Of a stretch of 64,000 nt of DNA, positions 1-8,195 are shown in pieces. How positions within the stretch are numbered: position 1 is the first letter of the stretch; every line of letters starts with the position of its first letter. The stretch is from the NCBI RefSeq assembly GCF_900182915.1, contig NZ_FXUG01000007.1, positions 330,124-394,123 on the forward strand, read 5' to 3'. A model generated the notes under the pieces. The model did not search any database. It saw nothing but the letters and a program-made list of their open reading frames with translations, and was not told the origin of the DNA. The DNA is from Neorhodopirellula lusitana (GTDB lineage Bacteria > Planctomycetota > Planctomycetia > Pirellulales > Pirellulaceae). The position numbers were made by a program, and so were the translations under genes.

Positions 1-945
1 ATCCGAGGACAGGTTCGTGGAGCCGGCGACGTCTTGTTCGCCTCCCTCAACATCATCACCGTTTAAGAGTTGCCCCAGGTCATCGCTGGACGAACCGCTG
101 GTATCCGAGCCCGCCAAAGAACCGGTCAAACTGGGTGGCAAGAACGCATCCAAAGACAAACCCATGTTCAGTGGAACTGGCATCGAACTGGAACCGGCGT
201 CCGCTGACACTGAATCGCCAACCGATGCCGCGTCGACAAGCTCAGAATCAAAAACGCTCGACAGCGAATCGCTCTCGGAATGCTTGGGAAGCTCGCCCGC
301 CGAAACTTCGCCATCCGACACGTTCGCATTGAAAACGTCGGAAGAGGCGTTTTGACTTGAGCGACCTGCCGTCTTTATCGGCCCATCCCCAAACCACCAA
401 GCGGCTGCCCCGACGACGGTGACGAGAACGGCAACAACGGCAATACCCAACAGCGGGCTCAGCAACCGGCGACCGGATTTCAAATCGGCCGTTTCCTCGC
501 GATTGCCATCACCCTCTTCCTCGCTTGCGAAATTAAGATGACTGTCGTCCGCGACAGGAACCACAGCCTGATCGAGTAATCCTGGGGGCCCTGCTACCGA
601 GGCTCCTCGTACAACACTGCCACCTTTCCCCAAACCGTGCGGCCCAAATCCTTCTGGTTCCGAATCGTCCGGCAAGGAAACACCGTCCCGTTCCGCAAAC
701 TCGCCAGACAGGCCGCCGTTGGCTTCGACATAGAAAGACCGCCAAACCGGTTCGCTAGCATCAAAAGTGGCCGGGTCCGGGTTGGGTGCTTGTCGCCCAC
801 ACTCCGCACAAATTCGCTGGGCCTCTTCCAGCCATCCCATCACCACATGATGAGGCGGCGTGCCCAATCGGGCAACTAAATCCTGAACCGACTCATTGGA
901 ATCGGAGCTTTGGTGGCGGTCCGGCAATTCATTGTGCCCACTCAT
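1..945 (-). CDS. Partial single-pass membrane protein, unknown function
   Basis: An open frame of 315 codons starts at the ATG at 943-945 and runs off the left edge of the window without a stop, so the C-terminus is missing. It has a soluble N-terminal half with a CAEC cysteine pair near residues 47-50, an acidic stretch near 141-153, one clear hydrophobic membrane segment near residues 163-184, then a Ser/Asp/Gly-rich low-complexity region. The layout suggests a cytoplasmic N-terminus and an exported disordered tail. I do not recognise a family. It is transcribed divergently from the yajC-secDF pair. Confidence 0.7.
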   Translation of the reverse strand, partial: MSGHNELPDRHQSSDSNESVQDLVARLGTPPHHVVMGWLEEAQRICAECGRQAPNPDPATFDASEPVWRSFYVEANGGLSGEFAERDGVSLPDDSEPEGFGPHGLGKGGSVVRGASVAGPPGLLDQAVVPVADDSHLNFASEEEGDGNREETADLKSGRRLLSPLLGIAVVAVLVTVVGAAAWWFGDGPIKTAGRSSQNASSDVFNANVSDGEVSAGELPKHSESDSLSSVFDSELVDAASVGDSVSADAGSSSMPVPLNMGLSLDAFLPPSLTGSLAGSDTSGSSSDDLGQLLNGDDVEGGEQDVAGSTNLSSD

Positions 946-1256
946 GGACACCTTTATAGGTCAATCGACCCAAAGCGTGTGCCAGGCCTTGTTGAATTGC
1001 TGGCATCAAAATCTGGAAATCTTCATATCCAGCTAGCGAGCATTTCAACAAAAAATACAAATTTGAAGCCCGCCCATTTGCCCAGATTGCCAAAAGGGTG
1101 GTGGATCAGTGGTTGAATCGCAGTAGGACGCTAGCAAATCACCTCAATTGAGACAATTGTTCCACAGGCCGCGGGGGCTGGGCTTGTGGCGATTTTTGGG
1201 CTTCCATATCATGCCCGCCAGCAATTGGGCACCTATTTCGTTACGCAAGTGACGAC
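946..1256. other. Intergenic region between divergent genes
   Basis: This 311-base stretch separates the leftward partial gene from yajC. It should hold promoters for both directions. No convincing hairpin, repeat or small gene was seen. The uncertain yajC start leaves open that its last tens of bases are coding. Confidence 0.4.
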
Positions 1257-1808
1257 TTGGCTTCGCTTATTGCCTGCCGCACGGATGTTTTCACGTTTCT
1301 TTTGGTGTTTTGGATCGCTCACTTGCTGCTACCCTCGGACCCTTCAAGCCTTCACGTTGCCGGATTTTCGGTCGCGGGATGGATCAGCTCATTATCGCTG
1401 CTGGCTCAAGAAGCCCCTGGTCCCGCTTCGCCATTGCAGCTCTTTTTCAGCAGCCCGTTGCCGTTATTCGCCGGATTGGCGATGATTTGGTACCTAACGT
1501 GGTTCCTGCCTGAAAAACGGAAACGCCAAGACGAGGCCAGCATGTTGGCTTCGCTTGTCAAGAACGACCGGGTTGTCACCCTGGGTGGCTTGCACGGAAC
1601 CGTCGTTTCCGCCGCAGCCGACAGCGATGTCGTGGTGTTGAAGATTGACGAAGCCGGAAACACCCGAGTCAAAATCAATCGTTCTGCGGTCGTCGCGATC
1701 ACAGAACACGCCAAGGGAAAAGCCCTCGGCAAGTCTGGAGCCGCCGGCAAAACGCCCGATGGCGATGATAAATCCAAGAATGCCTCGGACGAGGAATCGT
1801 CCGAGTAG
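1257..1808 (+). CDS. yajC: Preprotein translocase subunit YajC
   Basis: YajC is an accessory membrane subunit that associates with SecDF and the SecYEG translocon. The product has an atypical N-terminal hydrophobic extension, then the family membrane helix around PLFAGLAMIWYLTWF followed by the positive PEKRKRQ stretch and the small domain with NDRVVTLGGLHGTV. The C-terminus is a charged low-complexity tail. At 183 aa it is longer than the usual 90-120 aa. The start is uncertain: 1257 is a TTG and there is no good in-frame ATG upstream of the conserved core. It lies about 100 bases upstream of secDF, the usual arrangement, which supports the assignment. Confidence 0.88.
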   Translation: MASLIACRTDVFTFLLVFWIAHLLLPSDPSSLHVAGFSVAGWISSLSLLAQEAPGPASPLQLFFSSPLPLFAGLAMIWYLTWFLPEKRKRQDEASMLASLVKNDRVVTLGGLHGTVVSAAADSDVVVLKIDEAGNTRVKINRSAVVAITEHAKGKALGKSGAAGKTPDGDDKSKNASDEESSE

Positions 1809-1909
1809 TTTTACCCATACCTCCCGCTGCCGAGTCGAGTGACGAGGGTCAATGACTGACCTTCCCAGCCTCAGTGGCGAAAACCGCAACCGTCTTTCGA
1901 AAAATCACG

Positions 1910-4900
1910 ATGGATCTTTCCTCCCTCCTTGCTCAGCTCTCTTCTGGCCTGTTTATGGCCCAAACTGATTCGGCGGTCGCCGGAGAAGTCGCCAATGGCA
2001 TCAGTGGCCAACAGTGGATTGCGATTCTTGCCGCAGCCGCCATCCTGATCCTGCCGTTCATCTTCGGTGCTCGGATGGCCCGAACCTTGAAGATGCCTGG
2101 CTACGGCACGCGATTCGGCTTCATCCTGTTGGCCGTCATCGGCTCTGGCGTCACCCTGTGGAACAAGATGCCTGGCCTGGGCGTTGACCTTCGCGGGGGC
2201 ACTATCCTGGTCTACGAGATCGACCCGAAAAAACTAGATGAACTCAAAGGGTCAGGTTCCGCGATCACCAGCCAAGACTTGGTGGAGCCGCTCACCCGCC
2301 GTATCAACCCATCGGGTACGCAAGAGATCGTGATTCGCCCCTATGGTGAAACGCAAATCGAAATCATCGTTCCCGCCGTGGACGATCGAGAAGTCGCTCG
2401 GATCAAGCGATTGGTCAGTGAAGCCGGTGTGTTGCGTTTCGCGATTCTAGCCAACCAAGTTGACCACCAAGCAATCATCAACACCGCCGTCGAACAAGCC
2501 GCTTCCAACGATCCAGCGATCGCCACCGAAGAAACCGTCGGTAGCCCCGCCGATGGCCTTTACGGCCGCTGGGTCAAACTGGGACGTGAAAAAGAAGTGG
2601 ACGGCGTCCGCCCACTTCGCATGAGCACCCAAGGTTCGCTGATTCGGAACCCGAACAACGGTCAGCTTCTGGACATCCCCCAGGAATTGCTGGGTCGCGA
2701 CGAAGAGATGAAGGTTGGCCAGTGGATCAACACTCAGCCGTTTTCTGAAATCGAAGTCCTGATGATCATTAACCCGTTGTTGGACATCAAAGGCGACGAC
2801 CTTTCATACGCCGCTAGCACGTTCGACGAAAACGGTGGCCCTGCGGTTGCGTTTAACTTGACGGACCTGGGATCAGGCCGCTTCCGTGCGTTGACGACGA
2901 ACAACTCACCTGAAGGAACCCGCAAGCGTCAACTGGGTATCATCCTGGACGACACGCTTCTTTCAGCTCCCAACATTCTGCAACCGATTTCTAAAGAAGG
3001 CCGCATCACGGGTAACTTCACTCGCGAAGAGGTCGACGGATTGGTTCAGATTCTGAAGGCCGGTCAATTGCCAGCCACCGTGACCAAGCAGCCGATCGCT
3101 GAAAACCAGATCGATGCGACCTTGGGTGCGGACACCATTCAAAAGGGCGTCTTCGCGATTGGCCTCTCGCTGGGTCTCGTGCTGTTGTTCATCCTGTATT
3201 ACTATCGTTTCGCTGGCATCATTGCCTGCATCGCACTGATGATGAACCTCGCGTTGATCTTGGCGACGATGGTCTTCATCAACCAACCCATGACTCTTCC
3301 AGGTCTTGCCGGTTTGGTTTTGACCGTCGGTATGTCGGTCGATGCAAACGTGCTGATCTTTGAACGGATTCGCGAGGAATTGAAAAAGGGGGCCAAGGAT
3401 CGGATGGCGGTCCGCAATGGTTTCGCTCGTGCGACAACCACCATTGTCGATGCCAACCTGACCACCCTGATCACCGCGATCGTGCTTTATGCGATCGGCA
3501 CCGACCAAATTCGCGGCTTCGCGGTTACCTTGATCCTCGGTATCATCTTCTCGATGTTCACTGCGATTTACGTGTCACGAACACTGTTCGACCTTGCTGA
3601 GCGTCGCGGAATGCTTTCGCTATCGATGGCCGACAGCGTCAACTCGCTGCGTGCCGCGTTCTCAGGCGGCGGCGAATTCGACTTCGTCTCTCGTGGCAAG
3701 CTGATGATGAGCCTTTCGGCAATCCTGGTTGTCGCTGGCGTTGCAGCCTTGTTCGCTCGCGGCAGCGGGATCCTCGACATCGACTTCGCCGGTGGCTCAT
3801 CGGTTCAGTTCCGTGTCGATGCTCCGACCGAAACCGAAGAAGTTCGTCGTATTGTCGCTTCCGCTTTGGAAGATGACGAAAGCACCGAAAAGATTCAGTT
3901 CACCGTCAATGGCGTTAGCATGGACGGCGTTGAAGAAAACACCATCTTCAAGGTTGATTCCTCGGTTGATGAAGTCGGCAAGCTGAAAGCAGCCATCCAA
4001 AAGGGCTTCGCAGCAGAATCGTCCGTCGGACTGAGTACCTACAAGGTCACCATCACCCCTGCCAAAATCGGCCCGGGTGCGGAAGAGACCAGCCAAAGCT
4101 CGGTTCAGCCTAATTTCCAAGGCAACACCGAAGTATCGCCATTCGGCGGTAACGCTGCCGTCGCACCCACTTCGAATCAGCTTTCGCAATACGAGGCGTT
4201 CACAAACGGTGCAACGCTAACGATGCTGCAAGACGAATCGGAATCCGAAGAAACGCCTGCCGATGAGACGCCAGCGACAGACGACGCCGAAGCGGATGCT
4301 GAAGACGAAGTTGAAATGCAAAGCGTCGAGATGCCTGGATTCGCTTACAGCTCTTCCGACCTAACACTGGGGCTCGAAGGCAGCGACAAAGAATCTGTCA
4401 TCAACGAAGATGCTTTGATCAAGTTCATCACGACTGCAGCGGAAGAAGCAGGAGTGGCGATCAACGAACGCGGAATCCGTGTTCGCCCGCTTGGTGACGA
4501 AGCTTCCGAGTGGCGAAGCGGTTCAGCTTTGCCTTTCAGTTCATGGCGTATTCAGTTGCCACTGGAAGGTGACAAAGCGATTGCCGTCATGAAGCAACTC
4601 GAATCCAACCTCGGCAGCGATCCAGTTTGGATCAGCAGCAGTAGCGTGGGTGCCCGGGTTGCCGGCGACATGATCGGTCGTGCGGCAGGTGCTTTGTTCG
4701 CCTCGCTATTGTGCATCATCGGCTACATCTGGTTCCGATTCCAACGCGTCATCTACGGTGTCGCCGCGGTCGCAGCATTGCTTCACGACGTGTTGATCAC
4801 GCTCGGTGCCATCGCGGTCAGCTACTGGCTCGCCGATGCACTCGGTTTCCTATTGATCGACCCGTTCAAGATCTCGCTGACTGTTGTGGCGGCGTTGCTG

Positions 4901-5218
4901 ACCATCGTCGGTTACTCGCTGAACGATACGATCGTGGTCTTTGACCGTATTCGTGAAACCAAGGGCAAGGCTCCTCGCCTGACCGGCGAAATGATCAACA
5001 CCAGTATCAACCAAACGCTCAGCCGAACGTTGCTGACCTCGATCACGACTCTATTGGTTGTGGTCCTGCTCTACGCCATCGGCGGAGAAGGCATCCACGC
5101 GTTTGCGTTTGCATTGGTCATCGGTGTGCTGGTCGGTACTTACAGCTCGATGTTCATCGCCAGCCCGATCTTGTTGTACTTGGTCAACCGCAACGCGAAG
5201 AGTGCGGCCAACCACTAA
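1910..5218 (+). CDS. secDF: Fused protein translocase subunit SecDF
   Basis: SecD and SecF use the proton gradient to help pull proteins across the inner membrane after SecA/SecYEG. Here both are in one chain of about 1102 aa. The SecD half has an N-terminal helix, the DLRGGTILVYEID region, a large periplasmic domain and a helix cluster near residues 415-560 with SVDANVLIFERIREEL. The SecF half begins near residue 597 and ends in a second cluster near 925-1095 with DTIVVFDRIRE. An acidic linker near 770-803, rich in Glu, Asp and Ala, is inserted in the SecF periplasmic part. I chose ATG 1910 over an in-frame GTG at 1874 because family N-termini begin close to the first helix. It follows yajC. 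Confidence 0.96.
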   Translation: MDLSSLLAQLSSGLFMAQTDSAVAGEVANGISGQQWIAILAAAAILILPFIFGARMARTLKMPGYGTRFGFILLAVIGSGVTLWNKMPGLGVDLRGGTILVYEIDPKKLDELKGSGSAITSQDLVEPLTRRINPSGTQEIVIRPYGETQIEIIVPAVDDREVARIKRLVSEAGVLRFAILANQVDHQAIINTAVEQAASNDPAIATEETVGSPADGLYGRWVKLGREKEVDGVRPLRMSTQGSLIRNPNNGQLLDIPQELLGRDEEMKVGQWINTQPFSEIEVLMIINPLLDIKGDDLSYAASTFDENGGPAVAFNLTDLGSGRFRALTTNNSPEGTRKRQLGIILDDTLLSAPNILQPISKEGRITGNFTREEVDGLVQILKAGQLPATVTKQPIAENQIDATLGADTIQKGVFAIGLSLGLVLLFILYYYRFAGIIACIALMMNLALILATMVFINQPMTLPGLAGLVLTVGMSVDANVLIFERIREELKKGAKDRMAVRNGFARATTTIVDANLTTLITAIVLYAIGTDQIRGFAVTLILGIIFSMFTAIYVSRTLFDLAERRGMLSLSMADSVNSLRAAFSGGGEFDFVSRGKLMMSLSAILVVAGVAALFARGSGILDIDFAGGSSVQFRVDAPTETEEVRRIVASALEDDESTEKIQFTVNGVSMDGVEENTIFKVDSSVDEVGKLKAAIQKGFAAESSVGLSTYKVTITPAKIGPGAEETSQSSVQPNFQGNTEVSPFGGNAAVAPTSNQLSQYEAFTNGATLTMLQDESESEETPADETPATDDAEADAEDEVEMQSVEMPGFAYSSSDLTLGLEGSDKESVINEDALIKFITTAAEEAGVAINERGIRVRPLGDEASEWRSGSALPFSSWRIQLPLEGDKAIAVMKQLESNLGSDPVWISSSSVGARVAGDMIGRAAGALFASLLCIIGYIWFRFQRVIYGVAAVAALLHDVLITLGAIAVSYWLADALGFLLIDPFKISLTVVAALLTIVGYSLNDTIVVFDRIRETKGKAPRLTGEMINTSINQTLSRTLLTSITTLLVVVLLYAIGGEGIHAFAFALVIGVLVGTYSSMFIASPILLYLVNRNAKSAANH

Positions 5219-5276
5219 AAGCGAGGTTCAGGGCATTCGCTTCCCCGCGACTGCCTAGCTCGACTTGAGAGTCATC

Positions 5277-5315
5277 AACCCTCTGTTTTTGCTTAGTCAG
5301 AAACAGAGGGTTTTT
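5277..5315 (+). terminator. Rho-independent terminator after secDF
   Basis: An 11-12 bp stem, left arm ACCCTCTGTTT and right arm AAACAGAGGGT, closes a 12-base loop and is followed by a run of T. It sits about 60 bases after the secDF stop. Confidence 0.9.
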
Positions 5316-5418
5316 CGTGCGCGGTGGGCGTTTGGCAACGCGATTTGACGGTCACTCGCGTCAACGCTGGCTAGCGAACACCTTCAACCCCACGAAATAA
5401 GATCCGTAGCCGGACTCG

Positions 5419-5498
5419 CCAAAGTTCAGGCAGACCAAAGTTCAGGCAACCCAGAGTTCAGACGCCCCAAAGTCCAGACACCCCAGAGTCCAGGCGGT
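5419..5498. repeat. Five-copy 16-bp tandem repeat
   Basis: Five adjacent 16-base units start at 5419, 5435, 5451, 5467 and 5483. The consensus is close to CCAAAGTTCAGGCACC, with purine or pyrimidine transitions between copies. The unit is not a multiple of three and there are no spacers, so this is a minisatellite and not a CRISPR array. It lies in a non-coding gap. Confidence 0.85.
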
Positions 5499-5756
5499 TC
5501 AGTTCGATAACCGAACGGAAGCTCAGGCAAAGTAACGATCCCCGAAGTCTGGCGACATCGGCTACCACCTGATCGCAAAGTCGTTTCGGTAGGAGACTTG
5601 GCACGGTTGAGTTCATAGCGAAGCCTCTTCCCAGATTCCATCACAACTTTCGGTGGGAAGTCGCCCTCCGTAGGTGTTTTGCCGTGCTCCAGCAAGTATC
5701 ATCAAAGGCGGATTCCAGCCCACTCTTTCCCCACCTCCCAACCTGCCTGATTGAAT

Positions 5757-6809
5757 ATGAAACTGTTTCTGTTGTTGTTAGTCACTTTCGCAAGCGTTGC
5801 GAACGCGGATTCACTGGTCTTTGAAGGTGATTCCGGCCCAGGCGTTGGCAAGCACATTGTCTTCCTAGCCGGCGACCACGAGTACCGATCTGAAGAATCA
5901 CTACCAGCGGTGGCACGGTTACTCGCCAAGCATCACGGTTTCAAATGCACGGTTCTGTTCAACATTGATCCCAAGACAGGGGAAATTGCTGCGGGCAAGC
6001 CATCCTTAATGCCAGGCATGGAAGCTCTCGACACCGCGGACCTGGCGGTAGTCTTCCTTCGGTTCCAAAACCTGCCCGAGGATCAAATGAAACACTTCGA
6101 TGATTATTTGAAACGAGGTGGTCCCGTGGTCGGTTTGCGAACTTCGACGCACGCTTTTCAAATTCCCGAAGGCAAGCCGTTCGAGAAGTATTCTTTCCGC
6201 AGCAAAGCGGACGGCTACGAACTCGGTTTCGGTCACCAGGTCCTAGGCCAGACGTGGGTTGGCCACTACGGTCGCAATCACGTCCAGAGCACTCGCATCA
6301 CCGTGATCGATGAAATGAAAGATCACCCCATCCTGCGAGGCGTCAAGGATGTTTGGGTGCAAGCGGGAGCGTATGTCGGCAAACCCACCGACGGCGACAT
6401 CCTGACAATGGCTCAACCACTCGAGGGCATGACGCCAGATTCGCCGATCGTCGAATCACTGCCGCCACAACCTTCGGAATGGACCCGCACCTACCAATCC
6501 GAATCCGGAAAGGAAGGACGCGTGCTGACATCGTTGTACGGAACCCCGGAAGACTTCACCAACGAGGGCTATCGCCGAATGATGGTGAACGGCATTTTCT
6601 GGGCACTGGGGATGGAAGACTCGATCACGCCGGACCTGGACGTCTCGCTGGTCGGACCATTCAACCCGAACACGTTTGGCAATCAAACGCACGCCTTGGG
6701 CATCAAGCCAGAAATGTATGAAGGATTCGAAAGCCCGATTCCCGCCAACAACAACGTGAACCGCCCCGGCAATAAAAAAGCAGCCAACAAGAAAAAGGCG
6801 GCTAACTAG
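5757..6809 (+). CDS. Secreted ThuA-like protein
   Basis: The product of about 350 aa has an N-terminal signal peptide (MKLFLLLLVTFASVANA) and a ThuA-like, class I glutamine amidotransferase-type fold. Family hallmarks seen are VFLAGDHEYRSEES near the start, GGPVVGLRTSTHAF in the middle, and GHYGRNHVQSTR followed by HPILRGV. ThuA-like proteins are abundant in planctomycetes and are linked to sugar or glycan metabolism, but the reaction is unknown. The C-terminus is a Lys/Asn/Ala-rich tail. ATG 5757 is preferred to the TTG at 5751. The gene is free-standing. Confidence 0.85.
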   Translation: MKLFLLLLVTFASVANADSLVFEGDSGPGVGKHIVFLAGDHEYRSEESLPAVARLLAKHHGFKCTVLFNIDPKTGEIAAGKPSLMPGMEALDTADLAVVFLRFQNLPEDQMKHFDDYLKRGGPVVGLRTSTHAFQIPEGKPFEKYSFRSKADGYELGFGHQVLGQTWVGHYGRNHVQSTRITVIDEMKDHPILRGVKDVWVQAGAYVGKPTDGDILTMAQPLEGMTPDSPIVESLPPQPSEWTRTYQSESGKEGRVLTSLYGTPEDFTNEGYRRMMVNGIFWALGMEDSITPDLDVSLVGPFNPNTFGNQTHALGIKPEMYEGFESPIPANNNVNRPGNKKAANKKKAAN

Positions 6810-7107
6810 CCAGCAGTTCAGTCCGCCTTAAGGCGAACACGCTCCAGCCAGCATTCGAAAACGCCACCAGACCGGCCCCTGAAGCCGTTCGGGTGGCGTT
6901 TTAACGAGCCTATTGCGATCGGCGGGCGAGTTCTTTTGATCCCCCCACCGCTTCCTCGTGTCTTCACTTCACGCTGGAATTTGCGATACCGTCCGGTCCC
7001 TTTTTTGCCTGGCGGGTTTCTAAAACCAAGACGCATTTCCTTCCGTAGCGTCTGATAATCGGCAAATGCTGCCGATTCCTTCCCCTCTGTTTGATGGACA
7101 AAACAAG

Positions 7108-7689
7108 ATGAATCGATCTTTCCGTATACTTGCCCTGGTTGCCTGCTTCGCTGCCACTGTCGCGACGACCACAACCGCCTCCGCCGAACAAGCCACACAG
7201 TCACCTGGGCTGATCGCGGGCGATCCCGTTGGGGCCTTCCAGGTCACCAAGCTTGGCGGTGCTGAAGATGATGGTGTCGATGCCGGCCAAACCCTGTGCT
7301 ACCGCTGCAAGTACGGCCTCAGCCCCATGGTGATGGTGTTCACCCGCTCGACGGACGAGTCGGCAGCCAAGTTGCTATCAAAGTTCGACGAAACGATCGG
7401 TGCCTACCAGGACCAAAAGCTGAAGGGACTGGTCACGTTGATCGGTGGCAGCCCAGCTGAACTGAAGACTCAAGCTGCGGCGATTGCTGGAAGCCTGAAC
7501 ACCAAGCACGTTCCTGTCGTGATCGCCAAAGACAGCAAAAACGGTCCTGCCTCTTACAAGCTCAACAAGGACACGGAAGTAACGGTTGTGTTGATCAACC
7601 AATCCCAAGTCGTCGCTCGTCACGATTTCGATGTCGACAACATCGACCCATCGGCTCTGAAGCACGAAATCGACGCAATGCTGCAGTAG
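7108..7689 (+). CDS. Exported thioredoxin-fold-like protein
   Basis: The 193-aa product begins with a signal peptide ending near TTTTASAEQA, followed by a domain whose strand and helix pattern resembles thioredoxin-like proteins. A CYRCKYG motif gives a CxxC pair near residue 70, and PMVMVFTRS follows as the next strand. It could act in periplasmic redox chemistry. The family is not certain because the usual WCGPC motif is absent. An in-frame ATG at 7066 lies upstream, but 7108 places the signal peptide at the N-terminus. It has no obvious operon partner. Confidence 0.7.
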   Translation: MNRSFRILALVACFAATVATTTTASAEQATQSPGLIAGDPVGAFQVTKLGGAEDDGVDAGQTLCYRCKYGLSPMVMVFTRSTDESAAKLLSKFDETIGAYQDQKLKGLVTLIGGSPAELKTQAAAIAGSLNTKHVPVVIAKDSKNGPASYKLNKDTEVTVVLINQSQVVARHDFDVDNIDPSALKHEIDAMLQ

Positions 7690-8195
7690 CCTTTGTGAAG
7701 ATTGCCCAGTTTGAACCGTGAGTTTTTCTGCGGGAAAACACGTTCAAAATCCGATCTGGCGGGCGTCAAACCGTGTAAGTATCATGCCCACAACGGCTTA
7801 CATTCGAAGCCGTTTTGTGAAGGTATGATTGAGATTCGGTTATCGACAGATTTTCCACGAGTTGTCAAAGTCGGATTGCCGATCCAACTAACAGTTCAGC
7901 TGACTGAGTTGGATCGGTTCTCCCGTAAATTGCACGGCCCCGGAACAGGCACCGCCCTAGTCGGTTTCCTTCTCTTGAAACTTGAGCAAAACGGTTTGAC
8001 TTGTTTGCTAGCAATCCTAGAATCACCGTCCATGTCGCGGGGGATCTAAGAAGCTAGCGACAATCCAATTTCGAGAACCGTACCTGTGCCTCACGAGCTT
8101 TGGCTTGAGCGGATTTCAGAGGTTTATCGTTCATCAAAGGCGGCTGGTTCGGTCGCCTTGTTTTCATCATCCAAGAGGGAGTTGTCGCTACCGGT
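7690..8195. other. dnaA upstream region with DnaA-box-like sites
   Basis: This 506-base gap precedes dnaA. TTATCGACA at 7840-7848 differs from the classic DnaA box TTATNCACA at one position, and TTTTCCACGA at 7851-7860 is a second weak match. They may serve dnaA autoregulation or belong to a replication origin, but two weak matches do not establish either. A 115-codon frame at 7702-8049 has no recognisable features and is not called. Confidence 0.3.

Larger units (their letters stand above)
5219..5756. other. Intergenic region with terminator and tandem repeat
   Basis: This 538-base gap holds the secDF terminator (5277-5315) and a five-copy 16-bp tandem repeat (5419-5498). A leftward 89-codon frame across 5426-5695 is largely made of the repeat and shows no family motif, so it is not called a gene. 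Confidence 0.6.

Noticed and set aside
5419..5498. Possible CRISPR array
   Set aside because: Units are only 16 bp and are directly adjacent without spacers, and there are no cas genes.
5426..5695. 89-codon leftward frame
   Set aside because: Its C-terminal third is the 16-bp tandem repeat read in varying frame and no protein feature is visible.
7840..7860. Replication origin call upstream of dnaA
   Set aside because: Only two weak DnaA-box-like words were seen; no box cluster, and strand-composition skew could not be computed.
7702..8049. 115-codon frame before dnaA
   Set aside because: No family motif, no ribosome-binding site of note, and it occupies a region that should be regulatory.
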